NCBI RefSeq assembly: GCF_029223285.1
Contig: NZ_JARHUJ010000005.1
Location: 124,001 to 188,000 of the forward strand
Direction: 5' to 3'
DNA from: Paraflavitalea sp. CAU 1676
GTDB lineage: Bacteria > Bacteroidota > Bacteroidia > Chitinophagales > Chitinophagaceae
Length of the DNA: 64,000 nucleotides
Shown: in pieces, positions 26,967-35,845 of the stretch
Numbering within the stretch: the first letter of the stretch is position 1
Layout of the letters: every line of letters begins with the position of its first letter
Position numbers and translations under genes: made by a program
Notes under the pieces: generated by a model
Told to the model about the DNA's origin: nothing
The model's database searches: none
Seen by the model: the letters and a program-made list of their open reading frames with translations, nothing else

Positions 26967-27085
26967 GCAAAATCCGTAAAATACTTGCTCACAACAAGTT
27001 GAGCGGCCAGTAAACAGTTCACATGTTATCCCCCGCAGGCCGGCGTCTTTGATGGCTCCGCTCCGTTTTTCGTACCTTGCACCCC

Positions 27086-27898
27086 ATGCAACAATACCTC
27101 GATCTGTTACAGCATATATTCGATAAAGGGGTTACTAAAACCGACCGTACCGGAACCGGCACCACCAGCTGTTTTGGTTACCAGATGCGCTTCGATCTGC
27201 AGGAAGGCTTTCCACTGGTCACCACCAAAAAACTCCACCTCAAAAGTATCATCTATGAATTGCTCTGGTTCTTACAGGGCGATACGAACATACAATACCT
27301 CAAAGACCACGGCGTAAGTATCTGGAATGAATGGGCCGACGGGAACGGCAACCTGGGACCAGTGTACGGCAAGCAATGGCGTAGCTGGGAAGGGGCCGAT
27401 GGAAAGGTCGTTGACCAGATTGCCGATGCGCTGAAACAGATCAGGAACAATCCCGATAGCCGCCGTATCATCGTGAGTGCCTGGAATGTGGCCCAGCTGC
27501 CCGATATGGCGCTGATGCCCTGCCACGCACTGTTTCAGTTCTATGTAACACCCGGCGAAAACGGCGGAAAAGGCAAACTTTCCTGCCAGCTCTACCAGCG
27601 TTCGGCCGATGTATTCCTGGGGGTCCCTTTCAACATCGCTTCCTATGCCTTGCTAACGATGATGATGGCGCAGGTTTGCGACCTCGAACCCGGCGATTTT
27701 GTGCACACCTTCGGTGATGTACACCTGTACAGCAATCACGTGGAGCAGGCCAAATTGCAATTAACCCGCACGCCGCATGCATTGCCGGTGATGAAACTCA
27801 ATCCCGCCGTAAAGGATCTGTTCGCCTTTACCTTCGAAGATTTTACATTGGAAAATTACCAGTCGCACCCAGCCATCAAGGCCCCGGTGGCGGTGTAA
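27086..27898 (+). CDS. thyA: thymidylate synthase
   Basis: Makes dTMP from dUMP using 5,10-methylenetetrahydrofolate, which is oxidised to dihydrofolate. The 270-residue protein covers the whole ThyA family: TDRTGTGT at the start, [51 protein letters not shown] with the catalytic cysteine in MPCHALFQF, the [12 protein letters not shown] dUMP-binding segment and [16 protein letters not shown] 27086 is used; a TTG nine bases upstream is less likely. The folA gene begins 10 bp after the stop, so the pair makes dTMP and recycles the dihydrofolate formed. Confidence 0.98.
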   Translation: MQQYLDLLQHIFDKGVTKTDRTGTGTTSCFGYQMRFDLQEGFPLVTTKKLHLKSIIYELLWFLQGDTNIQYLKDHGVSIWNEWADGNGNLGPVYGKQWRSWEGADGKVVDQIADALKQIRNNPDSRRIIVSAWNVAQLPDMALMPCHALFQFYVTPGENGGKGKLSCQLYQRSADVFLGVPFNIASYALLTMMMAQVCDLEPGDFVHTFGDVHLYSNHVEQAKLQLTRTPHALPVMKLNPAVKDLFAFTFEDFTLENYQSHPAIKAPVAV

Positions 27899-27908
27899 GC
27901 AAAACAAT

Positions 27909-28400
27909 ATGCAAATAGCTTTAGTAGTCGCGGCCGCAGAAAACAACGTGATCGGTAAGAACAATCAGTTGCTCTGGCGCCTGCCCAACGATATGAAGTT
28001 CTTCAAGAACACTACCTGGGGCATGCCCGTGATCATGGGGCGCAAAACATTCGAATCGCTGGGCAAGCCACTCGCCGGCCGCACGAACATCGTCATCACC
28101 CGGCAGCCCGATTGGAAGGCCGAGGGCGCGATCGTCGTGAGCAGCCTGGAGAAAGCCATCGAAGCTGCCGCCGGTACTGATGCCAAAGAAGCCAATGTGA
28201 TCGGCGGGGGAGAGATCTATGCACAGGCACTGCCGATAGCGCAACGTATTTATCTTACCCGCGTGCATACCTCGCTCGAAGGTGATACATACTTCCCGGC
28301 ATTCGATGAACAGCAGTGGGGGCTATTGTCTAACCTCGATTTTCCGGCAGATGACAAACATGCCTACCCCTATAGCTTCCAGGTGTGGTCAAAACGTTAG
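27909..28400 (+). CDS. folA: dihydrofolate reductase
   Basis: Reduces dihydrofolate to tetrahydrofolate with NADPH. The protein is 163 residues, usual for a bacterial DHFR. Diagnostic parts are IALVVAAAENNVIGKNNQLLWRLPNDMKFFKNTT at the N-terminus, with the active-site acidic residue in LPND, then VIMGRKTFESLGKPLAGR (NADPH-binding), VIGGGEIYAQALP and the C-terminal DTYFPAFD. It is in an operon with thyA (10-bp gap), which supplies its substrate. No trimethoprim-resistance feature could be judged. Confidence 0.98.
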   Translation: MQIALVVAAAENNVIGKNNQLLWRLPNDMKFFKNTTWGMPVIMGRKTFESLGKPLAGRTNIVITRQPDWKAEGAIVVSSLEKAIEAAAGTDAKEANVIGGGEIYAQALPIAQRIYLTRVHTSLEGDTYFPAFDEQQWGLLSNLDFPADDKHAYPYSFQVWSKR

Positions 28401-28433
28401 CGGCCGCCATCCCTATCATCAATTATCATTTTC

Positions 28434-29231
28434 ATGTATTCACGCTGGCAGTTAGCGAAGAAATATTTTCACTATTATACCACGGCCTCCAACGGAAAAG
28501 GGCATGGCGTTCATTCGCCTTTTGTGTTTGACTTCATCATCAACGTACTGAACGACGGGAAAACCTATGAGGCGTACGGGCAGGTAGAAGGATTGCGCAG
28601 TCGCCTGTTGCGCGACAATACCCTGCTCACCGTAGAAGACTTTGGCGCCGGATCGGCCATCAGCAATACCCGCCAGCGAAGCGTGGCCAGCATTGCCAAA
28701 AATGCCGCCAAGTCGAAAAAGCTCGGACAACTGCTGCACCGCATCGTACGGTATTATCAGCCAGCTACCATGCTCGAGCTGGGTACTTCATTGGGTGTCT
28801 CATCGGCCTATATGGCCCTTGGTAATCCGGCTGCAAAATTGGTAACGGGGGAGGGGAGTAGCGCCGTGGCAGCGCAGGCCACCGCTAATTTTAAACAACT
28901 CGGCCTGGCGGGCGTGCAATTGGTGCCCGGCAATTTTGATGAAACCCTGCCCGGCATGTTACGGGAATTGCGCACGGTTGGCCTGGCATTCCTCGATGGC
29001 AACCACCGGCTGGAACCTACCCTGCATTATTTTCAGCAATTACAACCCTATCTTACAGCGTACAGCATCGTTATAGTTGACGATATACATTGGAGCGAAG
29101 GCATGGAACAGGCCTGGGAGCAGATCAAAGAGAACCCCGCCGTAACGCTCACCATTGACCTTTTTTTCATCGGACTGGTCTTCTTCCGCAAGGACTTTAA
29201 AGTAAAGCAGCACTTCGTGGTGCGCTATTGA
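28434..29231 (+). CDS. class I SAM-dependent methyltransferase-like protein
   Basis: Cytoplasmic protein of 265 residues with a Rossmann-like methyltransferase fold. The SAM-binding motif I is near residues 108-120 (MLELGTSLGVSSAYM) and an acidic motif (VTGEGSS) follows as motif II. The block VGLAFLDGNHRLEPTLHYFQQLQPYL then IVIVDDIHWSEGMEQAWEQIK resembles O-methyltransferase type 3 family enzymes. The N-terminal YYTTASNGKGHGVHSPFVFDFI is a feature shared by an otherwise uncharacterised Bacteroidota group. The substrate is unknown. It follows folA by 33 bp, so it may be co-transcribed, but a functional link to folate is not implied. Confidence 0.8.
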   Translation: MYSRWQLAKKYFHYYTTASNGKGHGVHSPFVFDFIINVLNDGKTYEAYGQVEGLRSRLLRDNTLLTVEDFGAGSAISNTRQRSVASIAKNAAKSKKLGQLLHRIVRYYQPATMLELGTSLGVSSAYMALGNPAAKLVTGEGSSAVAAQATANFKQLGLAGVQLVPGNFDETLPGMLRELRTVGLAFLDGNHRLEPTLHYFQQLQPYLTAYSIVIVDDIHWSEGMEQAWEQIKENPAVTLTIDLFFIGLVFFRKDFKVKQHFVVRY

Positions 29232-29334
29232 AAGGGCCTTTCATACAGGGTAAAACCGGGCACAGGTATGCGGTAAGCCGCCAGGCGGGCCTTGTCCGGT
29301 TGTATGGTCCGGCTCTTTTGCTTACATTTCGTGC

Positions 29335-29793
29335 ATGAATACCCCAACCCAGACAGACGTATTTGAGATCACGCTCTCGCAAAAAGGCATTGGTTACATG
29401 TTGAAAACATTCAACCTGGTGCGGTGGGTGTTTCTGCTCGCAGCAATTGGCTCCGCTGGCTATTTGTACCTTGAAGTAGTACGTTTTGTTGAATACAGGG
29501 AGTTCGAAGTTGGCCAGGACTGGAGGCGCTATATGCTGCTTCGCGTAATGCCCTGGGTGGGGGCACTGGGGATACTGCTGAACATGACAGAGTTTACGGT
29601 CTATATGATCTTCACCCGCCGATGCTACCGGGCTATTGAACTGCGCCAGTCAGACCTGTTCAATGAGTCGTTTAAATGGCTGTTGCGTAATACCAAATTG
29701 GCAATGGCTGTTATGCTCCTGAACCTGCTGGCGGTAGGGTTCTACATGTGGGACCACATTAAAACTGTATGGGAACAGGTACCACAAGTTTGA
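29335..29793 (+). CDS. membrane protein related to DUF5362 proteins
   Basis: Small integral membrane protein of 152 residues with three likely membrane segments (about 26-46 VRWVFLLAAIGSAGYLYLEV; 70-95; 122-140 LAMAVMLLNLLAVGFYMW). It ends in a block FNESFKWLLRNTKLAMAVMLLNLL that matches the placement and spacing of FDEGIKNLKNYFLINGILGLL and FNEGINSLRLYFKLIGILIII in the next two genes, so it is probably a diverged member of the same family. Function is unknown. It lies 42 bp before the next gene and is likely in an operon with it. Confidence 0.65.
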   Translation: MNTPTQTDVFEITLSQKGIGYMLKTFNLVRWVFLLAAIGSAGYLYLEVVRFVEYREFEVGQDWRRYMLLRVMPWVGALGILLNMTEFTVYMIFTRRCYRAIELRQSDLFNESFKWLLRNTKLAMAVMLLNLLAVGFYMWDHIKTVWEQVPQV

Positions 29794-29835
29794 AAATCAA
29801 TTATATTTAGTCTCAATTATCCAAACAAACCAATC

Positions 29836-30279
29836 ATGATGGAACAACAATTCTCCAATGAACCGCTTTTAGACCTCCAGGTCGACTACGATTCTGGCAA
29901 CAAATTCAATGAAGCCACACGCTGGGCGAAGTTTTTGGCAATTATCTGCTTTGTGGGCATTGGGCTCATGCTCTTATGGGTTACTATCGCAGGTTTTGCA
30001 ATACGTAGGGCATTTAGCACAATTATGGGCGGTGCCGACTTGGACAATATGGGTGGCATTCTAATCGCCGTCGTCATTGTTGTGCTGGGCATTGCCACCT
30101 TTGTAATGATTCTTTTATATCGTTTTGCCACCCTGGTAAAGAGGAGCATTCAAATACAGGATCAGGCCATGTTCGATGAAGGAATCAAGAATCTCAAAAA
30201 CTATTTTCTGATCAATGGTATTTTGGGGTTGCTTGGCCTGGTAGTTAATTTATTGGGATTAGTTGGAAACATCTTTTAA
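29836..30279 (+). CDS. DUF5362-like integral membrane protein (copy 1)
   Basis: Membrane protein of 147 residues. There are three hydrophobic segments: 35-56 (KFLAIICFVGIGLMLLWVTIAG), 74-98 (ILIAVVIVVLGIATFVMILLYRFA) and 128-147. Between the last two lies the conserved YRFATLVKRSIQIQDQAMFDEGIKNLKNYFLINGIL, which is also present in the next gene as YRFATHTLASLSNMNQVQFNEGINSLRLYFKLIGIL. The pair arose by duplication. The DUF5362 assignment rests on this pattern and length. Function is unknown; the proteins lack catalytic residues and may be sensors or small envelope components. Confidence 0.72.
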   Translation: MMEQQFSNEPLLDLQVDYDSGNKFNEATRWAKFLAIICFVGIGLMLLWVTIAGFAIRRAFSTIMGGADLDNMGGILIAVVIVVLGIATFVMILLYRFATLVKRSIQIQDQAMFDEGIKNLKNYFLINGILGLLGLVVNLLGLVGNIF

Positions 30280-30297
30280 TCATATCAATAAGACAAT

Positions 30298-30726
30298 ATG
30301 GATAATCATACCAATCAGGAAAGTGGATTATTTAACCTAAGTATTGAAGGGGCTTCAAGAAACCTATTGCAAACAGCAGCAACCTGGGCACGCATCGTCG
30401 CGATAATCGGATTTATCAGCGCAGGTATTTCATTAATGTCGTCGATCCTGGCACCAAGTCAATTGGGCGCGGGAGCCAAGTGGGCAGGTGTTTTTATCAA
30501 CGGACTTTTTCTCCTGATTTTCGTGGTCATTAACTATTTCTTGTACCGTTTTGCCACTCACACGCTGGCGAGTCTCAGTAATATGAATCAGGTTCAGTTT
30601 AACGAGGGCATCAATAGCCTTCGGCTCTATTTCAAGTTGATCGGTATTTTGATCATCATAATCATGGCACTTGTGTTTATTTTAATACTTTTTGCCGGAT
30701 TAGGTGCAGCAGTAGGCTCCAGATGA
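30298..30726 (+). CDS. DUF5362-like integral membrane protein (copy 2)
   Basis: Membrane protein of 142 residues, paralogue of the preceding gene. Segments 34-55 (ARIVAIIGFISAGISLMSSILA), 62-86 (GVFINGLFLLIFVVINYFLYRFA) and 117-139 are hydrophobic. The region YRFATHTLASLSNMNQVQFNEGINSLRLYFKLIGIL aligns without gaps to copy 1. The 18-bp gap and shared direction indicate an operon of these two, and probably also 29335-29793. A strong bidirectional terminator follows at 30757-30790. Confidence 0.72.
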   Translation: MDNHTNQESGLFNLSIEGASRNLLQTAATWARIVAIIGFISAGISLMSSILAPSQLGAGAKWAGVFINGLFLLIFVVINYFLYRFATHTLASLSNMNQVQFNEGINSLRLYFKLIGILIIIIMALVFILILFAGLGAAVGSR

Positions 30727-30756
30727 TAATTGGATCGTCCCTGAACAGAAAAGATT

Positions 30757-30790
30757 AGAAAAGCCTGCAGCGATCGCTGCAGGCTTTTCT
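30757..30790. terminator. bidirectional intrinsic terminator
   Basis: AGAAAAGCCTGCAGCG / CGCTGCAGGCTTTTCT around an AT centre, nearly a perfect palindrome. It separates the convergent genes 30298-30726 (+) and 30792-31544 (-) and overlaps neither. Confidence 0.9.
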
Positions 30791-30791
30791 A

Positions 30792-31544
30792 TTAGTTGGT
30801 AGAGTAGTAATTGTAATCTTTCAACAGCGTATGCAGGAACTCGATAGAGTCCTGGTCGCTGTCCATCTTGAGCTTCGATTTGATCCGGTCGCCGATCTTC
30901 ATCGCCAGCGCATAGTCGTTTTTGCGGCGTACACTCTCGATAATGCTCTTGAGGGTATTGATGTCCCGGTCGCTCAATTGCATCACCTGGGGATAGCGGG
31001 GTTTATAGGTCGATTCCACTTCCGTAAACACGGTGTCTTCCCAGGAAGTGCGGTTCTTGAGGTCGATGAGGATCGTGCCGGCCAGCAGGTCGCCGATACG
31101 TTGTGATTTGGGGGTGAAGATCACGGCAGCCAGTCCCAGGAAGATCAGCGGCAGCGTCCACCAGGGCAATACTTCATTCAGCACGGCGCCCAGCAGCCAC
31201 CAGGGAAAGTCGATCATCCTGAACAACCACCGTATCAGGTACTGCCCGATACTGGGTTGGCTGCCCTCGTCGGTGATCACCTTGATGCGTAGGGCCATTT
31301 TCCCGAGTGTTTGCCCATTCATGGTGATCTCGCATAACGGAAAGTAAAGCAGTGCCGGGATCAGGATCGCGATCTGCTGCCAGGTTACCCCAAACATGGA
31401 TTCGTCGATGATGGCCGCCATCAGCTGGAGGTAAAGCCAGCAAATGAACATATCGATCAGCCAGGCAAATAAACGCTTGTGGAAAGGCGAAATGGGGAAT
31501 TCTACCTCGATGTTAAAACCCGTATCTAACTTAACCTGCAGCAT
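30792..31544 (-). CDS. RDD family membrane protein
   Basis: Integral membrane protein of 250 residues. An RDD domain is seen in the N-terminal two-thirds: FPISPFHKRLFAWLIDMFICWLYLQ, with the Arg/Asp pair of the first motif, then LPLCEITMNGQTLGKMALRIKV and RWLFRMIDFPWWLL, and helices between them. The final 80 residues are cytoplasmic and helical (SDRDINTLKSIIESVRRKNDYALAMKIGDRIKSKL). RDD proteins are often encoded beside SpoIIM, MoxR and DUF58 genes, and this one is divergent from exactly that operon at 31768, so it probably shares its role. The gene has no upstream partner on its own strand. Confidence 0.85.
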   Translation of the reverse strand: MLQVKLDTGFNIEVEFPISPFHKRLFAWLIDMFICWLYLQLMAAIIDESMFGVTWQQIAILIPALLYFPLCEITMNGQTLGKMALRIKVITDEGSQPSIGQYLIRWLFRMIDFPWWLLGAVLNEVLPWWTLPLIFLGLAAVIFTPKSQRIGDLLAGTILIDLKNRTSWEDTVFTEVESTYKPRYPQVMQLSDRDINTLKSIIESVRRKNDYALAMKIGDRIKSKLKMDSDQDSIEFLHTLLKDYNYYSTN

Positions 31545-31717
31545 ATTACAACAATAGTAGCCTAAATTCGTTTAGCAATCCAGTAAACGCTCTTAAAATT
31601 AATTAATTATGCGGGAAATGAGGTTTCTTCCTCCACAGCTCCCCGCCAACGGATCATAGAATTTTAACATGGTGGCAGCCCGATCCCGAAAAAGGTCCAT
31701 GACATTGGTTATCAGTC

Positions 31718-31748
31718 TTTGTTCAATGAACTTTTTCGTGTAGGTTTG
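31718..31748 (+). promoter_or_regulatory. consensus Bacteroidota promoter of the SpoIIM-DUF58 operon
   Basis: TTTG (31718-31721), exactly 19 nt, then TAGGTTTG (31741-31748), an exact match to TTTG-N19-TAnnTTTG of the primary sigma factor. It ends 19 bp before the GTG start at 31768. Confidence 0.8.
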
Positions 31749-31767
31749 AAAATATAAAACATCCCCG

Positions 31768-32727
31768 GTGAGAGAAGGTTTATTTCTGAAGAAAAACATA
31801 GAGAAGTGGAAGCAGTACCAATACGAGTCGGCTTCCAATCCCGATGAAATGGCGCAGCAGTTCACCGAGCTGGTCAACGATCTCGGCTATGCTAAAACCT
31901 TTTATCCGCACAGTAAGGTAACCACCTACCTCAATGGCCTTGCCTCCAAGATCTACCTCGGCATTTACCGCAACAAAAGGGAAGAGAGTTCCCGTTTTGC
32001 ACGGTTCTGGAAAACCGAATTGCCGCTTACCGTTCGCCGTCACCACCGTGAACTGTTATACGCTTTTCTGATCTTTACCTCCCTGGCCATCATGGCCGCC
32101 TTTTCTGCCGCCCACGATGAAACTTTCGTACGGGGCGTGTTGGGCGATGGCTATGTGGAAATGACGGAAGACAATATCGCCAAAGGCGACCCCTTTGGTG
32201 TTTATAAAGACGAGAACAGGATCGCCATGTTCATGCGCATCGCGCTCAACAATATACAGGTATCCCTCCTGGTATTTGTGGCCGGCATCTTTCTCTCGCT
32301 CGGTACCGCCTGGTTCCTTTTTCAAAATGGCATCATGCTCGGTGCCTTCCAGTACATGTTCTTTGCCAAGGGACTGGGATGGTCATCGGTGTTGGTGATC
32401 TGGATACATGGCACCCTCGAAATATCGGCCATCATCATTGCAGGTGGGGCGGGCTTCATTTTGGGCAACAGTATCCTGTTCCCGAAAACGAGGAAACGCA
32501 TCGACTCCCTGAAAAAGGGAGCCAAAGACGGCTTGAAGCTGATGATCGGTCTGGTGCCCATATTCATCGTGGCCGCCTTTCTCGAAGGATACGTAACCCG
32601 GTATTCGTCCATGCCGCAATGGTTGAGCATTGCCATACTCGCCCTCTCGTTCAACTTCATCCTGTGGTATTTTGTACTTTACCCCATACGGCTGGAGAAA
32701 AAGACCCTTCAAACAAAACCGCAGTAG
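31768..32727 (+). CDS. stage II sporulation protein M family membrane protein
   Basis: Polytopic membrane protein of 319 residues of the SpoIIM (PF01944) family; despite the name, such proteins occur in non-sporulating Bacteroidota. The start is GTG at 31768 (MREGLFLKKNIEKWKQYQY), the usual N-terminus of this group, with no suitable ATG nearby. A long cytoplasmic N-terminus is followed by helices at about 95-113 (LYAFLIFTSLAIMAAFSA), 160-195, 198-240 with GMxLGAFQYMFFAKGLGW-like and IHGTLEISAIIIAGGAGFILGN signatures, and a C-terminal pair. It is the first gene of the SpoIIM/DUF4129/DUF4350/MoxR/DUF58 operon, 8 bp before the next. Confidence 0.9.
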   Translation: MREGLFLKKNIEKWKQYQYESASNPDEMAQQFTELVNDLGYAKTFYPHSKVTTYLNGLASKIYLGIYRNKREESSRFARFWKTELPLTVRRHHRELLYAFLIFTSLAIMAAFSAAHDETFVRGVLGDGYVEMTEDNIAKGDPFGVYKDENRIAMFMRIALNNIQVSLLVFVAGIFLSLGTAWFLFQNGIMLGAFQYMFFAKGLGWSSVLVIWIHGTLEISAIIIAGGAGFILGNSILFPKTRKRIDSLKKGAKDGLKLMIGLVPIFIVAAFLEGYVTRYSSMPQWLSIAILALSFNFILWYFVLYPIRLEKKTLQTKPQ

Positions 32728-32735
32728 AACATCGA

Positions 32736-33557
32736 ATGATCGTAGCCTTTCAAAATATGTTGATCAAACCTTTGGGCAGGTGGTTGCTGTGCCTCGCTGT
32801 TTGCTGTCTGCCGGTGTTGGCAGGAGCCCAGGACGATAGGGTGACCGATTCGGTGATCGTAGCACCTGTTACAGACACCACCATTACTTATACGGGCGAT
32901 GAGGAGAATGATGACACCGAAGAAGTGGTAGCCCCTCCTGTTTCCCCCGAATTGCGGGTAGTGCCCGACAGCGCCGTTAACCGGCTCAAACTGGACAAGG
33001 ACTTCCTCTATGCCAACGATTCTGCCTACTGGGCGAAGGAAAAAGAGGCGGTAAGCGAGCGCCGCAAGAAGAGTTTCATGGACAAGTTCTATGATTTCTT
33101 TGCCGGCGAAACCGTTCGCACCATCACCTACATCATACTGGGCGTTTTATTGGTATTATTAATATACCGCATCGTTGTCGTGAACAACCTCTTTATGACG
33201 AAATCGTCCACGAAACGAACGGTCAATTCGGGCGAACATCCCTCCGAGATCGAAGACGGTAACCTGGACGATCGCATACAAACCGCCATCAACGAAAGGA
33301 ACTACCGGGCCGCCGTTCGTTTCATGTTCCTCAAATCATTGCGTGGCCTCAACGAAAAAGGCTGGATCCGGTACAATGCCCAGGCTACCAACCACGAATA
33401 CATCAGTCAGGTAACGCCTTACGGCGTAGGCAAGGAGTTCGGCTTTCTTACCTACCTGTATGAGTATGTATGGTATGGGGAGTTTGTGCTTACCGAAGAT
33501 CAGTTCAATAAAGTGCACCAGAATTTTCAACAGTTTTACAAAAACGCCCGTTTGTGA
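32736..33557 (+). CDS. DUF4129 domain-containing membrane protein
   Basis: Exported membrane protein of 273 residues. ATG 32736 precedes a signal peptide (WLLCLAVCCLPVLAGAQ); a much longer upstream frame overlaps the SpoIIM gene and is spurious. One transmembrane helix lies near 130-150 (ITYIILGVLLVLLIYRIVVV). The cytoplasmic C-terminal DUF4129 domain begins around 172 (DRIQTAINERNYRAAVRFMFLKSLRGLNEKGWIRY) and ends with FVLTEDQFNKVHQNFQQFYK. DUF4129 often follows transglutaminase-like domains in other bacteria; here it stands alone. Its stop overlaps the following GTG by four bases. Confidence 0.87.
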   Translation: MIVAFQNMLIKPLGRWLLCLAVCCLPVLAGAQDDRVTDSVIVAPVTDTTITYTGDEENDDTEEVVAPPVSPELRVVPDSAVNRLKLDKDFLYANDSAYWAKEKEAVSERRKKSFMDKFYDFFAGETVRTITYIILGVLLVLLIYRIVVVNNLFMTKSSTKRTVNSGEHPSEIEDGNLDDRIQTAINERNYRAAVRFMFLKSLRGLNEKGWIRYNAQATNHEYISQVTPYGVGKEFGFLTYLYEYVWYGEFVLTEDQFNKVHQNFQQFYKNARL

Positions 33558-34801
33558 GTCGCTCATATATACATATGGTGGTTGGATGCCTGTTGCTGTT
33601 GGTAACGGCGATAGGTTGTACGTCTAAAAAGCGACTGGATGAACGTGTCACCCTCTGGCGCAACGATAAAATACCTTACGGAACCTGGTATGCCCACGAA
33701 AACCTCCGGCGCATATTCCCGGATGCTTCCGTCAAGAACAATAAATCATCACCCGATCCCTATCAGAAAAGTAAGTTCACCGACCTGCTGTCTTCTTACG
33801 AAGAGAGTGGCAGCACGAAGGCTTACCTCATCATCTCCAACCAGGTATTGCCCGATAGCAAAGAGATAGAAGGTCTGATGAGTCTCGTGAACCAGGGCAG
33901 CAAAGTATTCATCTCTTCTTCTTTTATCGATGAACACCTGCTCGATAGCCTGCAACTAAAAGCTTCCCTCTACGGAGGTTTCATGAACGGGCACGATTCG
34001 CTGACCCTAAAGGTCTACGACCCGGTATCCTGGCAGGAAACAGCCTACTCGTACCCGGGCAAGGCCTATGATAATTACTTCAGCTTTGTCGACTCGTCCA
34101 TCACCACCGTACTGGGTAAGGATGCCAACGGGAAAGCCAATTTCGTGAAGATCGCCTACGAAAGCGGGGGCGCTTTTTATATTCACCTGGCGCCGATCGG
34201 CTTCTCCAATTTCTTCTTGTTGCACAAAAACAATAAGGCCTACTACGACCAGGTACTGTCCTGGATGCCTAAAAATGTCGAGCACCTGTATTGGGACGAC
34301 TATTTCCGCTACAGCTCGTACGGCGACGGTAAAGAGGGTGGGGGCGGCGCCAAATCGGGCTTCAAGGCCTGGAACTGGATGATGCAACAGCCTGCACTGG
34401 CCTGGGGTTGCGGACTCTTCCTGTTGCTGTTGTTGTTGATCTACCTGTTCGAATCGAAACGCAAGCAACGCATCATACCACCGATAGCGCCCCTGCGCAA
34501 TTCATCGCTCGATTTTGTGAAAACGATCGGCCGCATGTATTTCCAGCGCAAAGACAACAAGGACCTGGTGCACAAAATGACCACGCATTTCCTGAGTTAC
34601 GTGCGCGGCCGCTATAATATCCGTAGCTATGTCATGGACGACGAATTCGTTCAGCGCCTTACCTACAAAAGCGGCTATGATGCAGCGGCTGTACAAGGGC
34701 TGGTGTATCTTCTGCAATATGCAGCCGATTCACCGCAGGTAACCGACCAGGTGCTGCTGGAACTGAACCATAAACTCGAAACCTTTTATCAAAAAGCATA
34801 A
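33554..34801 (+). CDS. DUF4350 domain-containing lipoprotein-like membrane protein
   Basis: Protein of 415 residues. The GTG at 33554 overlaps the previous stop (GTGA), pointing to translational coupling; ATG 33575 is an alternative. The N-terminus has a lipobox-like signal (LLLLVTAIGCTSKK). Residues about 30-230 form the DUF4350 domain with a GATase-like Rossmann core (AYLIISNQVLPDSKEIEGLMSLVNQGSKVFISSSFID). A membrane helix near 285-305 (LAWGCGLFLLLLLLIYLF) is followed by a cytoplasmic helical tail. It is next to the MoxR ATPase (26 bp gap). The family is unexplained biochemically but is tied to MoxR/DUF58 in many genomes. Confidence 0.85.
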   Translation: MSRSYIHMVVGCLLLLVTAIGCTSKKRLDERVTLWRNDKIPYGTWYAHENLRRIFPDASVKNNKSSPDPYQKSKFTDLLSSYEESGSTKAYLIISNQVLPDSKEIEGLMSLVNQGSKVFISSSFIDEHLLDSLQLKASLYGGFMNGHDSLTLKVYDPVSWQETAYSYPGKAYDNYFSFVDSSITTVLGKDANGKANFVKIAYESGGAFYIHLAPIGFSNFFLLHKNNKAYYDQVLSWMPKNVEHLYWDDYFRYSSYGDGKEGGGGAKSGFKAWNWMMQQPALAWGCGLFLLLLLLIYLFESKRKQRIIPPIAPLRNSSLDFVKTIGRMYFQRKDNKDLVHKMTTHFLSYVRGRYNIRSYVMDDEFVQRLTYKSGYDAAAVQGLVYLLQYAADSPQVTDQVLLELNHKLETFYQKA

Positions 34802-34827
34802 CTATTCAAACCTCAATTGCCTGATAC

Positions 34828-35805
34828 ATGGAAGAAACTTTTTTTGAACTCCGTACCGACCTCAGCACCCTGCAGCAGTCGGTAGAAACCTTAAAGGCAG
34901 AGATCGCCAAAGTGGTAGTAGGGCAGGAGCAAATGGTGGAGCTGTTGCTGACCGCTGTACTGGCCGATGGACACGTGATCATCGAAGGCGTACCCGGTGT
35001 AGCCAAAACGCTCACCGCCAAACTGCTCAGTAAGAGCATATCGGTAGGCTTTTCCCGTATCCAGTTTACCCCCGATCTTATGCCCAGCGATGTGATCGGT
35101 ACTTCTATATTCAACCCGAAAGAGCACTCTTTCCAATTCAGGCAGGGGCCCATCTTCAGCAATATCGTACTCATTGATGAGATCAACCGTGCCCCGGCCA
35201 AAACGCAGGCCGCCCTCTTCGAAGTCATGGAAGAAAGGCAGGTAACGGTAGATGGCATCACCTACGGGCTCGAAGCGCCGTTCATGGTCGTAGCCACCCA
35301 AAACCCCATCGAGCAGGAGGGAACCTACCACCTGCCCGAAGCACAGCTCGATCGCTTCCTGTTCAAGATCACGGTAACCTATCCTACACTCGAACAGGAG
35401 TTCCGCATCCTGTCCAATCACCACCAAACCACACTCACCAGCATGCTGGGCGAGGTAAATGCGGTGATCTCGGCCGAGCAGATCGATAAACTGCGCAAAC
35501 AGGTTCGTACCATTCGGGTAGAGGAAAAGCTGATCAACTTTATCACCAATATAGTAGCCAATACGCGCAACCATAAGTCGATCTACCTGGGTGCATCACC
35601 CCGGGCATCCATCGGTATCCTCAATGGCGCCAAAGCCCTGGCATCCATGCGCGGGCGCGATTTTGTAACACCCGAAGATATTGTATACATCGTGCCTCAT
35701 GTACTGCGTCATCGTATCGTATTGACGCCCGAAAAAGAAATGGAAGGCGCCTCTACCGACGATGTCATCGATCAGGTTATTCAAAGTATCGAATTGCCCA
35801 GGTAA
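34828..35805 (+). CDS. MoxR family AAA+ ATPase
   Basis: Cytoplasmic AAA+ chaperone-like ATPase of 325 residues. The Walker A is GVPGVAKT at residues 54-61, the Walker B is IVLIDEINRAPAK (about 112-124), followed by the sensor FMVVATQNPIEQEGTYHLPEAQLDRFLF, the family signature. The lid domain has KSIYLGASPRASIGILNGAKALA. MoxR proteins act with vWA/DUF58 partners in maturing or folding envelope or metal-containing complexes; the DUF58 gene follows 40 bp later, so the pair probably forms the ATPase and its adaptor. ATG start. Confidence 0.96.
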   Translation: MEETFFELRTDLSTLQQSVETLKAEIAKVVVGQEQMVELLLTAVLADGHVIIEGVPGVAKTLTAKLLSKSISVGFSRIQFTPDLMPSDVIGTSIFNPKEHSFQFRQGPIFSNIVLIDEINRAPAKTQAALFEVMEERQVTVDGITYGLEAPFMVVATQNPIEQEGTYHLPEAQLDRFLFKITVTYPTLEQEFRILSNHHQTTLTSMLGEVNAVISAEQIDKLRKQVRTIRVEEKLINFITNIVANTRNHKSIYLGASPRASIGILNGAKALASMRGRDFVTPEDIVYIVPHVLRHRIVLTPEKEMEGASTDDVIDQVIQSIELPR

Positions 35806-35845
35806 GTAACGGGCGGCATAAACACCATAAATCAGGCACATCACC

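Noticed and set aside
31768-32727. sporulation gene cluster
   Set aside because: SpoIIM family proteins occur in many non-sporulating bacteria, and the neighbours are MoxR/DUF58 genes, not sporulation genes.
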